DNA from: Christensenella sp. UBA1259
GTDB lineage: Bacteria > Bacillota > Clostridia > Christensenellales > Borkfalkiaceae
DNA: 14,564 bases
Direction: 5' to 3'
Assembly (NCBI GenBank): GCA_002308755.1
Contig: DBVR01000033.1
Span: 1 to 14,564, forward strand
The position numbers and the translations under genes were made by a program. This document shows, one piece after another, positions 5,752-13,154 of the stretch. How positions within the stretch are numbered: position 1 is the first letter of the stretch; every line of letters starts with the position of its first letter. Below the pieces are notes generated by a model. It had not been told where the DNA came from, ran no database searches, and saw only the letters and a program-made list of their open reading frames with translations.

Positions 5752-6000
5752 ATGATTATCAAAGAACCGTATTTTTGTCAGGGTGCGGATAACGTATATA
5801 GGACAAAACACTATATCGTTAAGCAGCAGTTAATCATAAGGGTAGGTCGGGGCGAAGAAAACTCTATGATAAGCACCGATACCTATTATTTACGCAACCG
5901 TCAAAGGGACAAACTGTATGAGTTATGGTTCGGTGAGCGCGACAGGATTAACGGCAAGAGAATTATGACGGCATTACATACGCGGCGATACGTAGATTAA
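5752..6000 (+). CDS. Hypothetical protein, 82 residues
   Basis: I do not recognise this protein. It starts MIIKEPYFCQGADNVYRTKH, continues with a beta-rich stretch (YIVKQQLIIRVGR), and ends in a basic, arginine-rich helix (ERDRINGKRIMTALHTRRYVD). It has no membrane segment or signal peptide. A good ribosome-binding site (AAAGGAGGG) precedes the ATG and the gap to the HTH gene is only 15 bases, so the two are probably translated from one message. The basic end suggests nucleic-acid contact, but no motif settles this. Confidence 0.55.
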   Translation: MIIKEPYFCQGADNVYRTKHYIVKQQLIIRVGRGEENSMISTDTYYLRNRQRDKLYELWFGERDRINGKRIMTALHTRRYVD

Positions 6001-6261
6001 GCCGTAAACCCAAAAGAATAGCGGAAACGCTTTCTTAATATGCAATTATAGCAAGGCATTATTCGGGGTAAGAGATAAAGGCAAAAGTGGCCACAGCCTA
6101 AATCCGCCCAAGGAAACGTAGTGTTTTATAGAAGTCCTTGTAAAAGATTGCAAAAAATACAATTTAATATTTCAATTTTCGCTTTGCTAACGGCAACACG
6201 GGCATTAAAAAGGCTGTGCTATCGGCTATACGGGTAAATAACAATATAAGGAGTTTAGGAT
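6001..6261. other. Non-coding spacer
   Basis: There is no reading frame with a ribosome-binding site on either strand. Visible structure is small: AGCG-GAAA-CGCT (6020-6031), and an AGGC/GCCT pair enclosing the palindrome GTGGCCAC (about 6080-6100). The plus-strand start at 6262 has AAGGAG just upstream, so a promoter for 6262-6892 should lie here, but I cannot pick one. Such a gap could also hold a transfer origin; no recognised nick site is seen. Confidence 0.3.
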
Positions 6262-6528
6262 ATGCCTAAATATAACAACAACGAGAGGAAATGGATGACG
6301 CCAAGTAAGCGTGCGAAAGGCTACGCGGCAGAACGCAAGTCCAAAGTCCACATGAGAGGTAAGGACGAAGGCAAGGAACTTGATTCGTATAATCAGGGTT
6401 TAAGATCCGGTTATCTTCTCTGTCAGTCCGACCACGCCGGTGCGTATAAGTACCACGAGGCTATAAAGGCTGGTAAGAGTAAGGAAGAAGCAAGGAAAAT
6501 TTCCAAGATTAAAGGTAAAGCCAAATAA
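6262..6528 (+). CDS. Small basic hypothetical protein, 88 residues
   Basis: This protein is strongly basic at both ends: KRAKGYAAERKSKVHMRGK near the start and KAGKSKEEARKISKIKGKAK at the end. The central part, LDSYNQGLRSGYLLCQSDHA, looks like a short helical domain. No membrane segment is seen. AAGGAG precedes the ATG with suitable spacing, and the next gene follows after 22 bases with its own strong site. The composition suits a nucleic-acid-binding or nucleoid-type protein made with the gene at 6551. I know no family for it with confidence. Confidence 0.6.
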   Translation: MPKYNNNERKWMTPSKRAKGYAAERKSKVHMRGKDEGKELDSYNQGLRSGYLLCQSDHAGAYKYHEAIKAGKSKEEARKISKIKGKAK

Positions 6529-6550
6529 AAAACAGGAGGTATAAAAGAAA

Positions 6551-6892
6551 ATGGCTAAAAAACAGATCGTAGTAGAAAGAGAAACTTTTAAGATGGGCGA
6601 AAAAGAGTTTTACTCGTATTTCGTCAAAGGAAACGTTAGAGGTAAGGACGTGAAAGCGGGCGTAGTTCCTCCGGATAAAGGCGGATACGTCGTTTTGGAT
6701 ATCGTATTCGGAAACGCGATGAGCGCGGAACTTACGGTTAAGCCGTTTGAAATAAAAGACGACGGCGGGAACGTTATCAAGGGCAACTCTTACGGCGTAA
6801 AGTCGGTTGACGAAAACGGCAAGGTTTATGAATGCACGATTAAACCTGCAAGGTCATCGGACAAGACTTTACTTTCTATGTTGCTTGACTAA
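6551..6892 (+). CDS. Conserved-looking small protein, 113 residues
   Basis: This soluble protein has a regular pattern of beta strands: QIVVERETFKMGEKEFYSYF, VRGKDVKAGVVPP, GGYVVLDIVFG, AELTVKPFEIKDDG, YGVKSVDENGKVYECTIKP. It ends in a short helix (SSDKTLLSMLLD). The layout resembles a small beta-barrel or sandwich such as an OB-like fold, which would suit nucleic-acid binding, but this is a guess from pattern. AGGAGGT at 6534-6540 lies ten bases before the ATG. It is the last gene before the hairpin at 6908 and thus closes the small-gene block of the element. Confidence 0.65.
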   Translation: MAKKQIVVERETFKMGEKEFYSYFVKGNVRGKDVKAGVVPPDKGGYVVLDIVFGNAMSAELTVKPFEIKDDGGNVIKGNSYGVKSVDENGKVYECTIKPARSSDKTLLSMLLD

Positions 6893-6907
6893 TCTTTAAC
6901 CAAGTTT

Positions 6908-6955
6908 ACACGGCTTGTTTTAGGTATAAAAGCCTAATTCGAGCCGTGTTTTTTT
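6908..6955 (+). terminator. Terminator or attenuator before the envelope operon
   Basis: ACACGGCTTG (6908-6917) pairs with CGAGCCGTGT (6940-6949) with one wobble, and an inner TAGG/CCTA pair (6921-6924, 6933-6936) closes the loop; T7 follows (6949-6955). It ends the 6262-6892 unit. The next ATG (6979) is only 23 bases beyond, leaving no room for a separate promoter. The loop itself contains TATAAA (6925-6930) with TTTACA (6905-6910) 14 bases before it, so a weak promoter may overlap the hairpin; otherwise the operon is fed by readthrough. Confidence 0.75.
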
Positions 6956-6978
6956 AAAAAATTATAAGGAGAATTATT

Positions 6979-8370
6979 ATGTATAACACAAAAAATAATA
7001 AATTAAGCATTTTGTTATCTATTTTGGCGGTTATCGTTGTTATCGGGTTATGCGGTGGCGTTTATATGGCGTTTTTCAGACACCCAGCTGTCAATAACAC
7101 CGCGCAGGTAGATGATATTGCAACTAACGAACAAGGCGAAGTGTTAAATGACGGAGAAATCCATTCTATGCCCAGCAATATGTTATTTGCGGCAAGGTCT
7201 TTTTCAGCACCTCTCGGTGAAGGCGATAAACCCGATACGATAGAAGCAATAATTTCTGCTGAAATCTCCCCTGCGAAAGCAAAGGACAAAACGGTGGATT
7301 GGATGCTTGAATTCGTAAATAGCAATTCCGAGTGGGCGGCAAATAAAACGCTTTCGGATTACGTTACGGTAACGCCCGAAACGGACGGCAGTTTAATAGC
7401 GACGGTAGCGTGTAAACAGGCGTTCGGGGAACAAATAAAACTTACGGTTACGTCAAGGGATAACCCCGACGCGACAGCCACCTGCCTTATAGACTACAAA
7501 CAGCAACTTACGGGTATGGAAATAGCGCTTGCACAGGAAGGCAAAGAGCCGACCGTAAACAATAGTACGAAGAGAGGCACGGTATTTGCGGACTTTGAAA
7601 ACGAAAATCCGCTTATAGTTGACTATACCTATCTTAAATCGGACGTTTATACGGTAGCGCTCGACGACGGTGAAATCGTTGCGCCCGTTATGACGGTGGA
7701 ATATAAAGCCGCGCTTACTACCGCATTGAATAATGCGAAAGCAGACAGCGCAAAAATTCCCGTGGCGGAAAAAGACGGCGACGGTTGTTCGTTAAGTCTT
7801 TTCTGTAAAGACTTTATAGACGGTTATACCGCTGCGGAAACCAACGCAATAATCTCTGCAATAGATACGAACAAATATAGCGCCGTTATTTTCAATTTCG
7901 CAATCGGTGACGAAAATATCGCTACTTATACTTTTACTATTGATACCACCGCTATAAAAAATCAGATGCGAGTGGTAAGTTTGTCGGTTGGAACAGAAGA
8001 ACTTATTTTCAGTGAAGATATGGAAACTTATACCATTACCTATTTGAGGGCAGGTGCGACTAACGGTAAGACGTTATTCGAGATAGGCTCGGAATACGGG
8101 TTAAGTAAAATGGATGACGGATTTTATCCCGAAACCTATACTTCCGGCGAATCGGTAAAGATAAGCGACCTTAAAGCGAGATTTTCGTGCAGCGGTCCCG
8201 GCGGGGATTATCACAGCGGCGGGGGTTCCGGCTGTGCCGAATACAAGTTTAACGGGTGGTATCTCGATAGCGAAAAGACCATGCCGTTCGACGGAACTAT
8301 ACCTTTAGGGACTACGGGAGATATAGCGCTTTACGCGGATATATCTATGCTTTACACTCACGCATATTGA
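6979..8370 (+). CDS. Membrane-anchored Ig-like surface protein with InlB-type repeat
   Basis: This 463-residue protein has one N-terminal membrane helix (about 10-32) and a long extracellular part. Residues about 87-173 form an Ig-like (Big-type) beta domain with ATVACKQAF and a Cys pair C145/C169. A second beta-rich region follows (about 178-345). Near the C-terminus, FNGWYLDSEKTMPFDG...LYADI (424-455) matches the InlB B-repeat (Listeria-Bacteroides repeat) pattern, and a GGGSG stretch precedes it. AAGGAGAA lies before the ATG. It is the first gene of the envelope operon and is paralogous to the lipoprotein at 9314 (see there). Surface adhesion or assembly of an envelope complex is inferred; no catalytic motif is seen. 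Confidence 0.75.
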   Translation: MYNTKNNKLSILLSILAVIVVIGLCGGVYMAFFRHPAVNNTAQVDDIATNEQGEVLNDGEIHSMPSNMLFAARSFSAPLGEGDKPDTIEAIISAEISPAKAKDKTVDWMLEFVNSNSEWAANKTLSDYVTVTPETDGSLIATVACKQAFGEQIKLTVTSRDNPDATATCLIDYKQQLTGMEIALAQEGKEPTVNNSTKRGTVFADFENENPLIVDYTYLKSDVYTVALDDGEIVAPVMTVEYKAALTTALNNAKADSAKIPVAEKDGDGCSLSLFCKDFIDGYTAAETNAIISAIDTNKYSAVIFNFAIGDENIATYTFTIDTTAIKNQMRVVSLSVGTEELIFSEDMETYTITYLRAGATNGKTLFEIGSEYGLSKMDDGFYPETYTSGESVKISDLKARFSCSGPGGDYHSGGGSGCAEYKFNGWYLDSEKTMPFDGTIPLGTTGDIALYADISMLYTHAY

Positions 8371-8386
8371 TTTTCGGAGGTGAATT

Positions 8387-9301
8387 ATGACTAACAAAAC
8401 ATTATTAAAAAACAAGTGGTTTGTTATCCTTTTATCTGTTCTTTTAGCGAGCATAACGTTTTTAGGACTTATGTTCGGTATGCAATCTGTAAAAAAAGTA
8501 AGTGCGGATGAAGTAACGGACGAAGAAATCGTTTTCGTCCCTACCGCGCAAGAAACGCTCAATAATGCTTGGTTTATCGGGTTTAACAAGTGTGAAAACG
8601 AGACGGTAGGCAAAGCGTTGTTTGCGAGCGTGTTTATAAACGATAGGTACTATTCTCCCGACAATTATAATTACGGCGTACTTATCTTCCCGCAAGCGTA
8701 TTACGAGAACTATATACACGAGGACGATTACGTTAGGGAATTTACCGAACAGGAAAAACAGTATCTGGACGTTCAGGGGAACGGCAAATACGATGTGACG
8801 GGCGGAACTATGCTGCGTTTCGGTATAGCGAATATCAAAGACCAGAACGTAGGTTTACAGTTTTACTTTGTATTCTACGTTCAGGATAAGACCACCGAAA
8901 CGTATACGTATTTTGCAAAAAAGTTAGCGTCGTATTCGACATTAACGCAAGACGGCGAAATAGACCTTTCGCAGTACAGGACTAACGAAGAATACTTAAC
9001 GCTTAAAAGTAAAATGCAGGCACAGATCGACGAGTTAACGGCGACCATAAACGAAGACGGCACAATAGACACGACTAAATTCGTAACCAAAGCGTCTCAC
9101 GAAGCGGAAGTCGCTGAATTACAGGAAAGGATTGATACGCTTACTGCTGAAAACACGCAGTTAAAGAGCGTTGAAGAAAAAACGGGCTTAACCTTTATGC
9201 AGATAATAGGGATAACCGCAGGCGGTATTCTTTTAATAGCGATAATCTGCGGTATCGTCTCTATCTGTAAAAAGAGAAAAGACGATTACTACGGTTGGTA
9301 A
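8387..9301 (+). CDS. Secreted protein with C-terminal membrane anchor and coiled coil
   Basis: This 304-residue protein has a signal peptide (about 1-40, hydrophobic 11-31, likely cleavage after VSA at 38-40). An extracellular beta-rich domain follows (about 48-180) with many aromatic residues. A coiled coil (about 203-262, LTLKSKMQAQIDELTATI then EVAELQERIDTLTAENTQLK) leads to a C-terminal membrane helix (271-294) and a short cytoplasmic KKRKDDYYGW tail. The topology is therefore outside domain, stalk, anchor. It starts 16 bases after the previous gene, with CGGAGG before the ATG. No family is recognised; the stalk and anchor suggest a structural or oligomerising part of the envelope assembly. 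Confidence 0.7.
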   Translation: MTNKTLLKNKWFVILLSVLLASITFLGLMFGMQSVKKVSADEVTDEEIVFVPTAQETLNNAWFIGFNKCENETVGKALFASVFINDRYYSPDNYNYGVLIFPQAYYENYIHEDDYVREFTEQEKQYLDVQGNGKYDVTGGTMLRFGIANIKDQNVGLQFYFVFYVQDKTTETYTYFAKKLASYSTLTQDGEIDLSQYRTNEEYLTLKSKMQAQIDELTATINEDGTIDTTKFVTKASHEAEVAELQERIDTLTAENTQLKSVEEKTGLTFMQIIGITAGGILLIAIICGIVSICKKRKDDYYGW

Positions 9302-9313
9302 GGAGGCAAGATT

Positions 9314-10435
9314 ATGGAAAAATCATTAAAAAAATATAAGTGGTTAGTTCTTATCGTTTCCGTTTTACTAATATCGGCTATTCTTTGCGGCACGCTTTTT
9401 GCTTGCTCGAACAGAAATACTGCCGATACTACGAATACACCTACCGAGCATTACGATACCATAGCGGAAAACGGACAAGTGGTAGCGTTCTCAAAAACTA
9501 TGGCGTTTACAACGGCGTCGCTTTATGAGGCTCAACGCAGTGGGCAAGACGGCGTTCACGTTACATTAGTGGCGACGGTTTATCCCGAAAATGCTGAAAA
9601 TCAGAACGTGAGTTGGAATATACGCTGGGCAGACGACGCTCCGCTTAAAAGTACGCCTGTTTCAGAGTATTTAGTAGGTTCGGCGGATTCAAGTAATAGC
9701 CATAGATTTAACGCAACCTGTAAACAGGCTTTCTTAAATAACAAGATACTTATAACGGTTACTACGGAAGAAGGCGGGTTTTCCGCTACTTGCACGGTGT
9801 CGTTTATAGGGCTTGCGGAAAGTCTTAACGTAACAAGTTCTACCGCAACGCTTACTTCTACCGCTAAACGCGGACAGTACTACGCTATGAATAAAGATAC
9901 GTCCTATACGTTCAATATAGGCGCATCGAATTCTTGGGACGTTGTAGGTGCAACCGATTATGAAGTTATTTTAGGCGGACACGGCGAATTGTATTTCGGA
10001 GACGTAATGACGGATGAAAACAGTTATTCAACTTGGCGAAACGTAACGCTGCAAAGCATTGAGAGCCGTATAGATAAATACGCTACTGCGTCCATAAACG
10101 GTAATACCTTAACCATAACTATGGGTAAGTATTACGTCGAAGACAATCAGTCGCAATATACGTATAAGTATAACAACGGCGGCGTTGAGTGGGACGAATA
10201 CCATTTATACTATTACGTTCTCGACAATTTTTATGATAACAGCACGTTTAATTGGGATACCTTTGAAAAAGATTACGACGCGAGAGCATTGGAAAACTTT
10301 GACAGGCTGGAATCGGTGTGTTTTACCGCAACGGTAAGAGACAAATTAAGCGGTTCATCTGTTACAATACCCTTTTTTTTTCGCGTTAGCGTAGAGAACG
10401 TGTACCTGAACAATACGACTGAAAACGTAAACTAA
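9314..10435 (+). CDS. Probable lipoprotein with Ig-like domain, paralog of 6979 gene
   Basis: This 373-residue protein has a lysine-rich start, a hydrophobic segment (11-30) and LFAC (28-31), an imperfect lipobox with C31 the likely lipidated residue. The Ig-like region (about 80-165) shares its plan with residues 87-173 of the protein at 6979: ATVYPENAENQNVSW against AEISPAKAKDKTVDW, NATCKQAF against VACKQAF, and a Cys pair spaced by 24 (C136/C160 against C145/C169). Both then have STxKRG. The C-terminal half is different and rich in Tyr, Asp and Asn, with no InlB-type repeat. It starts 12 bases after the previous gene with AAGGAGG. It is probably an extracellular partner in the same assembly. 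Confidence 0.7.
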   Translation: MEKSLKKYKWLVLIVSVLLISAILCGTLFACSNRNTADTTNTPTEHYDTIAENGQVVAFSKTMAFTTASLYEAQRSGQDGVHVTLVATVYPENAENQNVSWNIRWADDAPLKSTPVSEYLVGSADSSNSHRFNATCKQAFLNNKILITVTTEEGGFSATCTVSFIGLAESLNVTSSTATLTSTAKRGQYYAMNKDTSYTFNIGASNSWDVVGATDYEVILGGHGELYFGDVMTDENSYSTWRNVTLQSIESRIDKYATASINGNTLTITMGKYYVEDNQSQYTYKYNNGGVEWDEYHLYYYVLDNFYDNSTFNWDTFEKDYDARALENFDRLESVCFTATVRDKLSGSSVTIPFFFRVSVENVYLNNTTENVN

Positions 10436-10454
10436 AACTTTTCGGAGGTGAATT

Positions 10455-11048
10455 ATGACAAAGAGATCTTCTGGAAATATATTTTCCGTTTTGACTGCTC
10501 TTTTAGTAATAGCGGTAATAGTATTAGGCGGTTCGTTTTTGTATAAATTTACCAACGGTTTCAACGAAGAATTAAAGACTTTTTACGTAACGATAAACGA
10601 TAAGGAAGTAATGTCTTCCGCAAACGGTTATACGGTAAGCCCCAAAACGGGGCTTACCGTTAAAGTAAAATATACTTTCGGGCTACCTAAAAATACGGAC
10701 AAGCAGTATTCGGTAAAGATAACGTCTAATTACGATAAAGACAACAATTTCGATTTTACCGTTGACGGCAAAACCTATTCTTTCGGAACGGGCGAAGATT
10801 ATACCGCAGGTTTCGATATTATATCCGGCAAAGATTATTTTATCTTAAAGCCGAAAGGATATATAAACGATATTTTACAAGCGGTATATCCGGATAAAGA
10901 GATAAGCGACTGTGCAAATTGTGAGTTTAAGGATATGTTTACGCTGACCGTGTATTCGTATAACGGCGAATCGTTCGTGACGGTATTGTTTACAATAAAA
11001 CATACTATAACGGGTATCTCGCTCGACAAGGAGGAAGTGAAATTATGA
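10455..11048 (+). CDS. Short membrane-anchored extracellular protein
   Basis: This 197-residue protein has a basic start, one membrane helix (about 9-31) and an extracellular domain rich in beta strands (about 40-190). A CANC motif (153/156) might form a tight disulfide or bind metal. The ending, ITGISLDKEEVKL, resembles the linker that precedes a Big-type Ig domain, as if such a domain had been lost or never followed. Its leader and start (10439-10459) are identical over 21 bases to those of the gene at 8387. The stop overlaps the next start by four bases (ATGA), so the two are translationally coupled. Function is unknown. Confidence 0.65.
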   Translation: MTKRSSGNIFSVLTALLVIAVIVLGGSFLYKFTNGFNEELKTFYVTINDKEVMSSANGYTVSPKTGLTVKVKYTFGLPKNTDKQYSVKITSNYDKDNNFDFTVDGKTYSFGTGEDYTAGFDIISGKDYFILKPKGYINDILQAVYPDKEISDCANCEFKDMFTLTVYSYNGESFVTVLFTIKHTITGISLDKEEVKL

Positions 11049-13012
11049 CGAAAATTTTATATAAAAAAATTATAGTATTTTTTCTCGTTTTACTTTCCTT
11101 GCTAACGGTGGTAAATGTTCCCGTTCAGGCAACCGCCGACAGCGGAAACGCATTTGATAAAACCAACGTCCTTGACGATTTACGAAGTGCCGACGGGTTT
11201 AATATCTTAAACTACCCGTTTACCGAGAGTAAGGATATACGGATAATAAACTTCGTGGAATACTGTTATTCTTTCCGTGCTAATATGCGGGATAATTACG
11301 GATTGTACATATATATCTACAACCCGAAGGGTTTTAATTTAGATAAGGGCGACGCGAACTTTATACAGATGGCAGTAAGTTACGACGAAAACGGAAACCC
11401 GAGGGAGTTCGAGAAGTTCGGGTTAAAGTATTTAAGCAAAGCGGAAGAAAGTAATTACAGAAACCTTTTCTATAAATTCAAGGTCATAGACCGAGAGATA
11501 AACGGCACGACCTTTTTTGACAGAGTAAATAGCAACGAACGGCGATATGACGTTTCGGGTATAGAGTTATTAACCTATGGCAGCAATCTCGCTACGGAAT
11601 ATAACGTAGCAGGCAGTTTCAGATTTACGGGCTATGCGAAAGGCTACGGTTCGGACGAAGATGCCGAAAGCACGCTGACTTGCGAAGTCAAAGAGTTAGA
11701 AACGATCACCCTTTCAACCCATAGTACATATTACAGAACGGGCGAGTACGTAAAAGACCACAGGCACGATTTAACGAGCGTATATTTTTCCGTGCCTAAC
11801 AGGTTCTTCGAGACCTACGGGGCATTACAGAAAATAAAGGCAGAGTGGTATGAGTATCAGACGACGCCTATCGTAATAACGTCGAATTCTTCCGTATATG
11901 ACCTACTCTACCCGTATCTGGGCGTAAATGTAAATGACAACTCGGATATAGCCTTGCAACTATACACGGGGTATCAGGAAATGGTAGGCAGTAACGGACA
12001 TTATGATAAATACGACTGGGCGTATAATTGTAATTATACCGACGCGGTAAATACCCGATGCGACGAGATAAACTATCTGTTCTCTACCGAAGGTAAGAGT
12101 ATATCCGAATATGTGCTATCGTCCGAACGGATTAAAAACTATGTGGAAAGTTATACGAAAACGTATAAAAACGGACGCATCGACGTCCCCGGAAAGAATA
12201 TAAGCGCGGACTTGTTTGAAAGTGGGCTTTCTTCGGGACGGACAAGTGTGTCGTATGTAGGTAATAACGTCCATCATAAACTTGTGGACTTCGACGCGGG
12301 CGATACCTTTGATATGCTTAACTATACGGACAGTAATTCGGGTTGGCGACGGTTCTTTGCGGGGCTGTTCGGGCTTGCCCCAAGAGAACTCGACGAAAGT
12401 TATGTAGGCGTTTCGCCTATACGGATAGTAACGGACGAAGATATGGAAAAAGCGGATATAGCGAGAACCTTGCTTATTAACGGAAACGAAACGGAATTAA
12501 ACGAATTTAAGGCGTTTTATACCAACGCTAAAAATAATAACGAAACGGTAGTGTTATTCAGGTTTGCTCAAACGGATTACGAGTGTTTACCCGTAATGTG
12601 CTATAACCGGTTTACGGGCAAGAATTTAGATAAGAACGGATTGTTCGACAGCGCGGATTACGGGGAATCCACTTACGTTGTATCCGAGAGTGTTTTCCTT
12701 AATTTCGATATTATTCAATTAACCTTTAACAAGGACGGCGTATATACGGTAATACCCGTAGTAAACAGCCCTATCGACATTTACAACGATATAACGCTGC
12801 CGAAACAGGCAACGAGTTGGTGGAAATTACTTTTAACTTATTTATTGCTTATTTTGCTCCTAATACTTCTTGCGGCGACGGGAATATTACCGCTTATCTT
12901 AAAAGCGATAGTATATGTTATTCTTTTGCCGTTCAGATTGTTGGGGTGGGCGATAAAAAAGACGAGTAACGCAATACGAAAACGAAAAGAACGAAAGGAA
13001 CGGGAGAATTAA
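11045..13012 (+). CDS. Large surface protein with C-terminal membrane helices
   Basis: This 655-residue protein has a cleavable signal peptide (about 1-29, VQA before the cut) and an extracellular part of about 560 residues. One or two membrane helices follow (about 595-636), with a basic tail (KKTSNAIRKRKERKEREN) inside the cell. The N-terminal part has DDLRSADGFNILNYPF, LYIYIYNPKGF and ERRYDVSGIELLTYG blocks that read as a conserved beta-rich domain (about 41-225). I can assign no named family or catalytic motif. It overlaps the previous gene by four bases and is followed four bases later by a small membrane peptide gene. Size and topology make it the likely main outer component of the assembly. 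Confidence 0.7.
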   Translation: MTKILYKKIIVFFLVLLSLLTVVNVPVQATADSGNAFDKTNVLDDLRSADGFNILNYPFTESKDIRIINFVEYCYSFRANMRDNYGLYIYIYNPKGFNLDKGDANFIQMAVSYDENGNPREFEKFGLKYLSKAEESNYRNLFYKFKVIDREINGTTFFDRVNSNERRYDVSGIELLTYGSNLATEYNVAGSFRFTGYAKGYGSDEDAESTLTCEVKELETITLSTHSTYYRTGEYVKDHRHDLTSVYFSVPNRFFETYGALQKIKAEWYEYQTTPIVITSNSSVYDLLYPYLGVNVNDNSDIALQLYTGYQEMVGSNGHYDKYDWAYNCNYTDAVNTRCDEINYLFSTEGKSISEYVLSSERIKNYVESYTKTYKNGRIDVPGKNISADLFESGLSSGRTSVSYVGNNVHHKLVDFDAGDTFDMLNYTDSNSGWRRFFAGLFGLAPRELDESYVGVSPIRIVTDEDMEKADIARTLLINGNETELNEFKAFYTNAKNNNETVVLFRFAQTDYECLPVMCYNRFTGKNLDKNGLFDSADYGESTYVVSESVFLNFDIIQLTFNKDGVYTVIPVVNSPIDIYNDITLPKQATSWWKLLLTYLLLILLLILLAATGILPLILKAIVYVILLPFRLLGWAIKKTSNAIRKRKERKEREN

Positions 13013-13016
13013 AGTA

Positions 13017-13154
13017 ATGAAGAAGATAAAGAGAATAATAGCGATTGTTCTTCTTATCTTGGTGATTTTGGCGGTCGGCTATACGGCTTTTACGTGTAGC
13101 CGAACTGCTGAAATACTCAATACACAAGGAGAGCAGATCTATGAAGAAGATTAA
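13017..13154 (+). CDS. Small membrane protein, 45 residues
   Basis: This short gene encodes MKKIKRIIAIVLLILVILAV followed by a short outside part (GYTAFTCSRTAEILNTQGEQIYEED). It has one membrane helix (about 7-24) and a single Cys at 27; AFTC is not a proper lipobox, so lipidation is doubtful. GGGAGA at 13002-13007 lies before the ATG. The gene starts four bases after the large surface gene and overlaps the next gene by 14 bases, with that gene's ribosome-binding site (13126-13131) inside it. The tight packing supports expression. It may be a small subunit or a pilot peptide of the envelope complex. Confidence 0.6.
   Translation: MKKIKRIIAIVLLILVILAVGYTAFTCSRTAEILNTQGEQIYEED

Noticed and set aside
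6001..6261. Transfer origin in the spacer
   Set aside because: No large inverted repeat next to a known nick sequence and no relaxase gene in the window.
6551..6892. Match to the DUF961/YdcP proteins of Tn916-like elements
   Set aside because: Size and position are similar, but the residues I can recall for that family do not line up, so no name is given.
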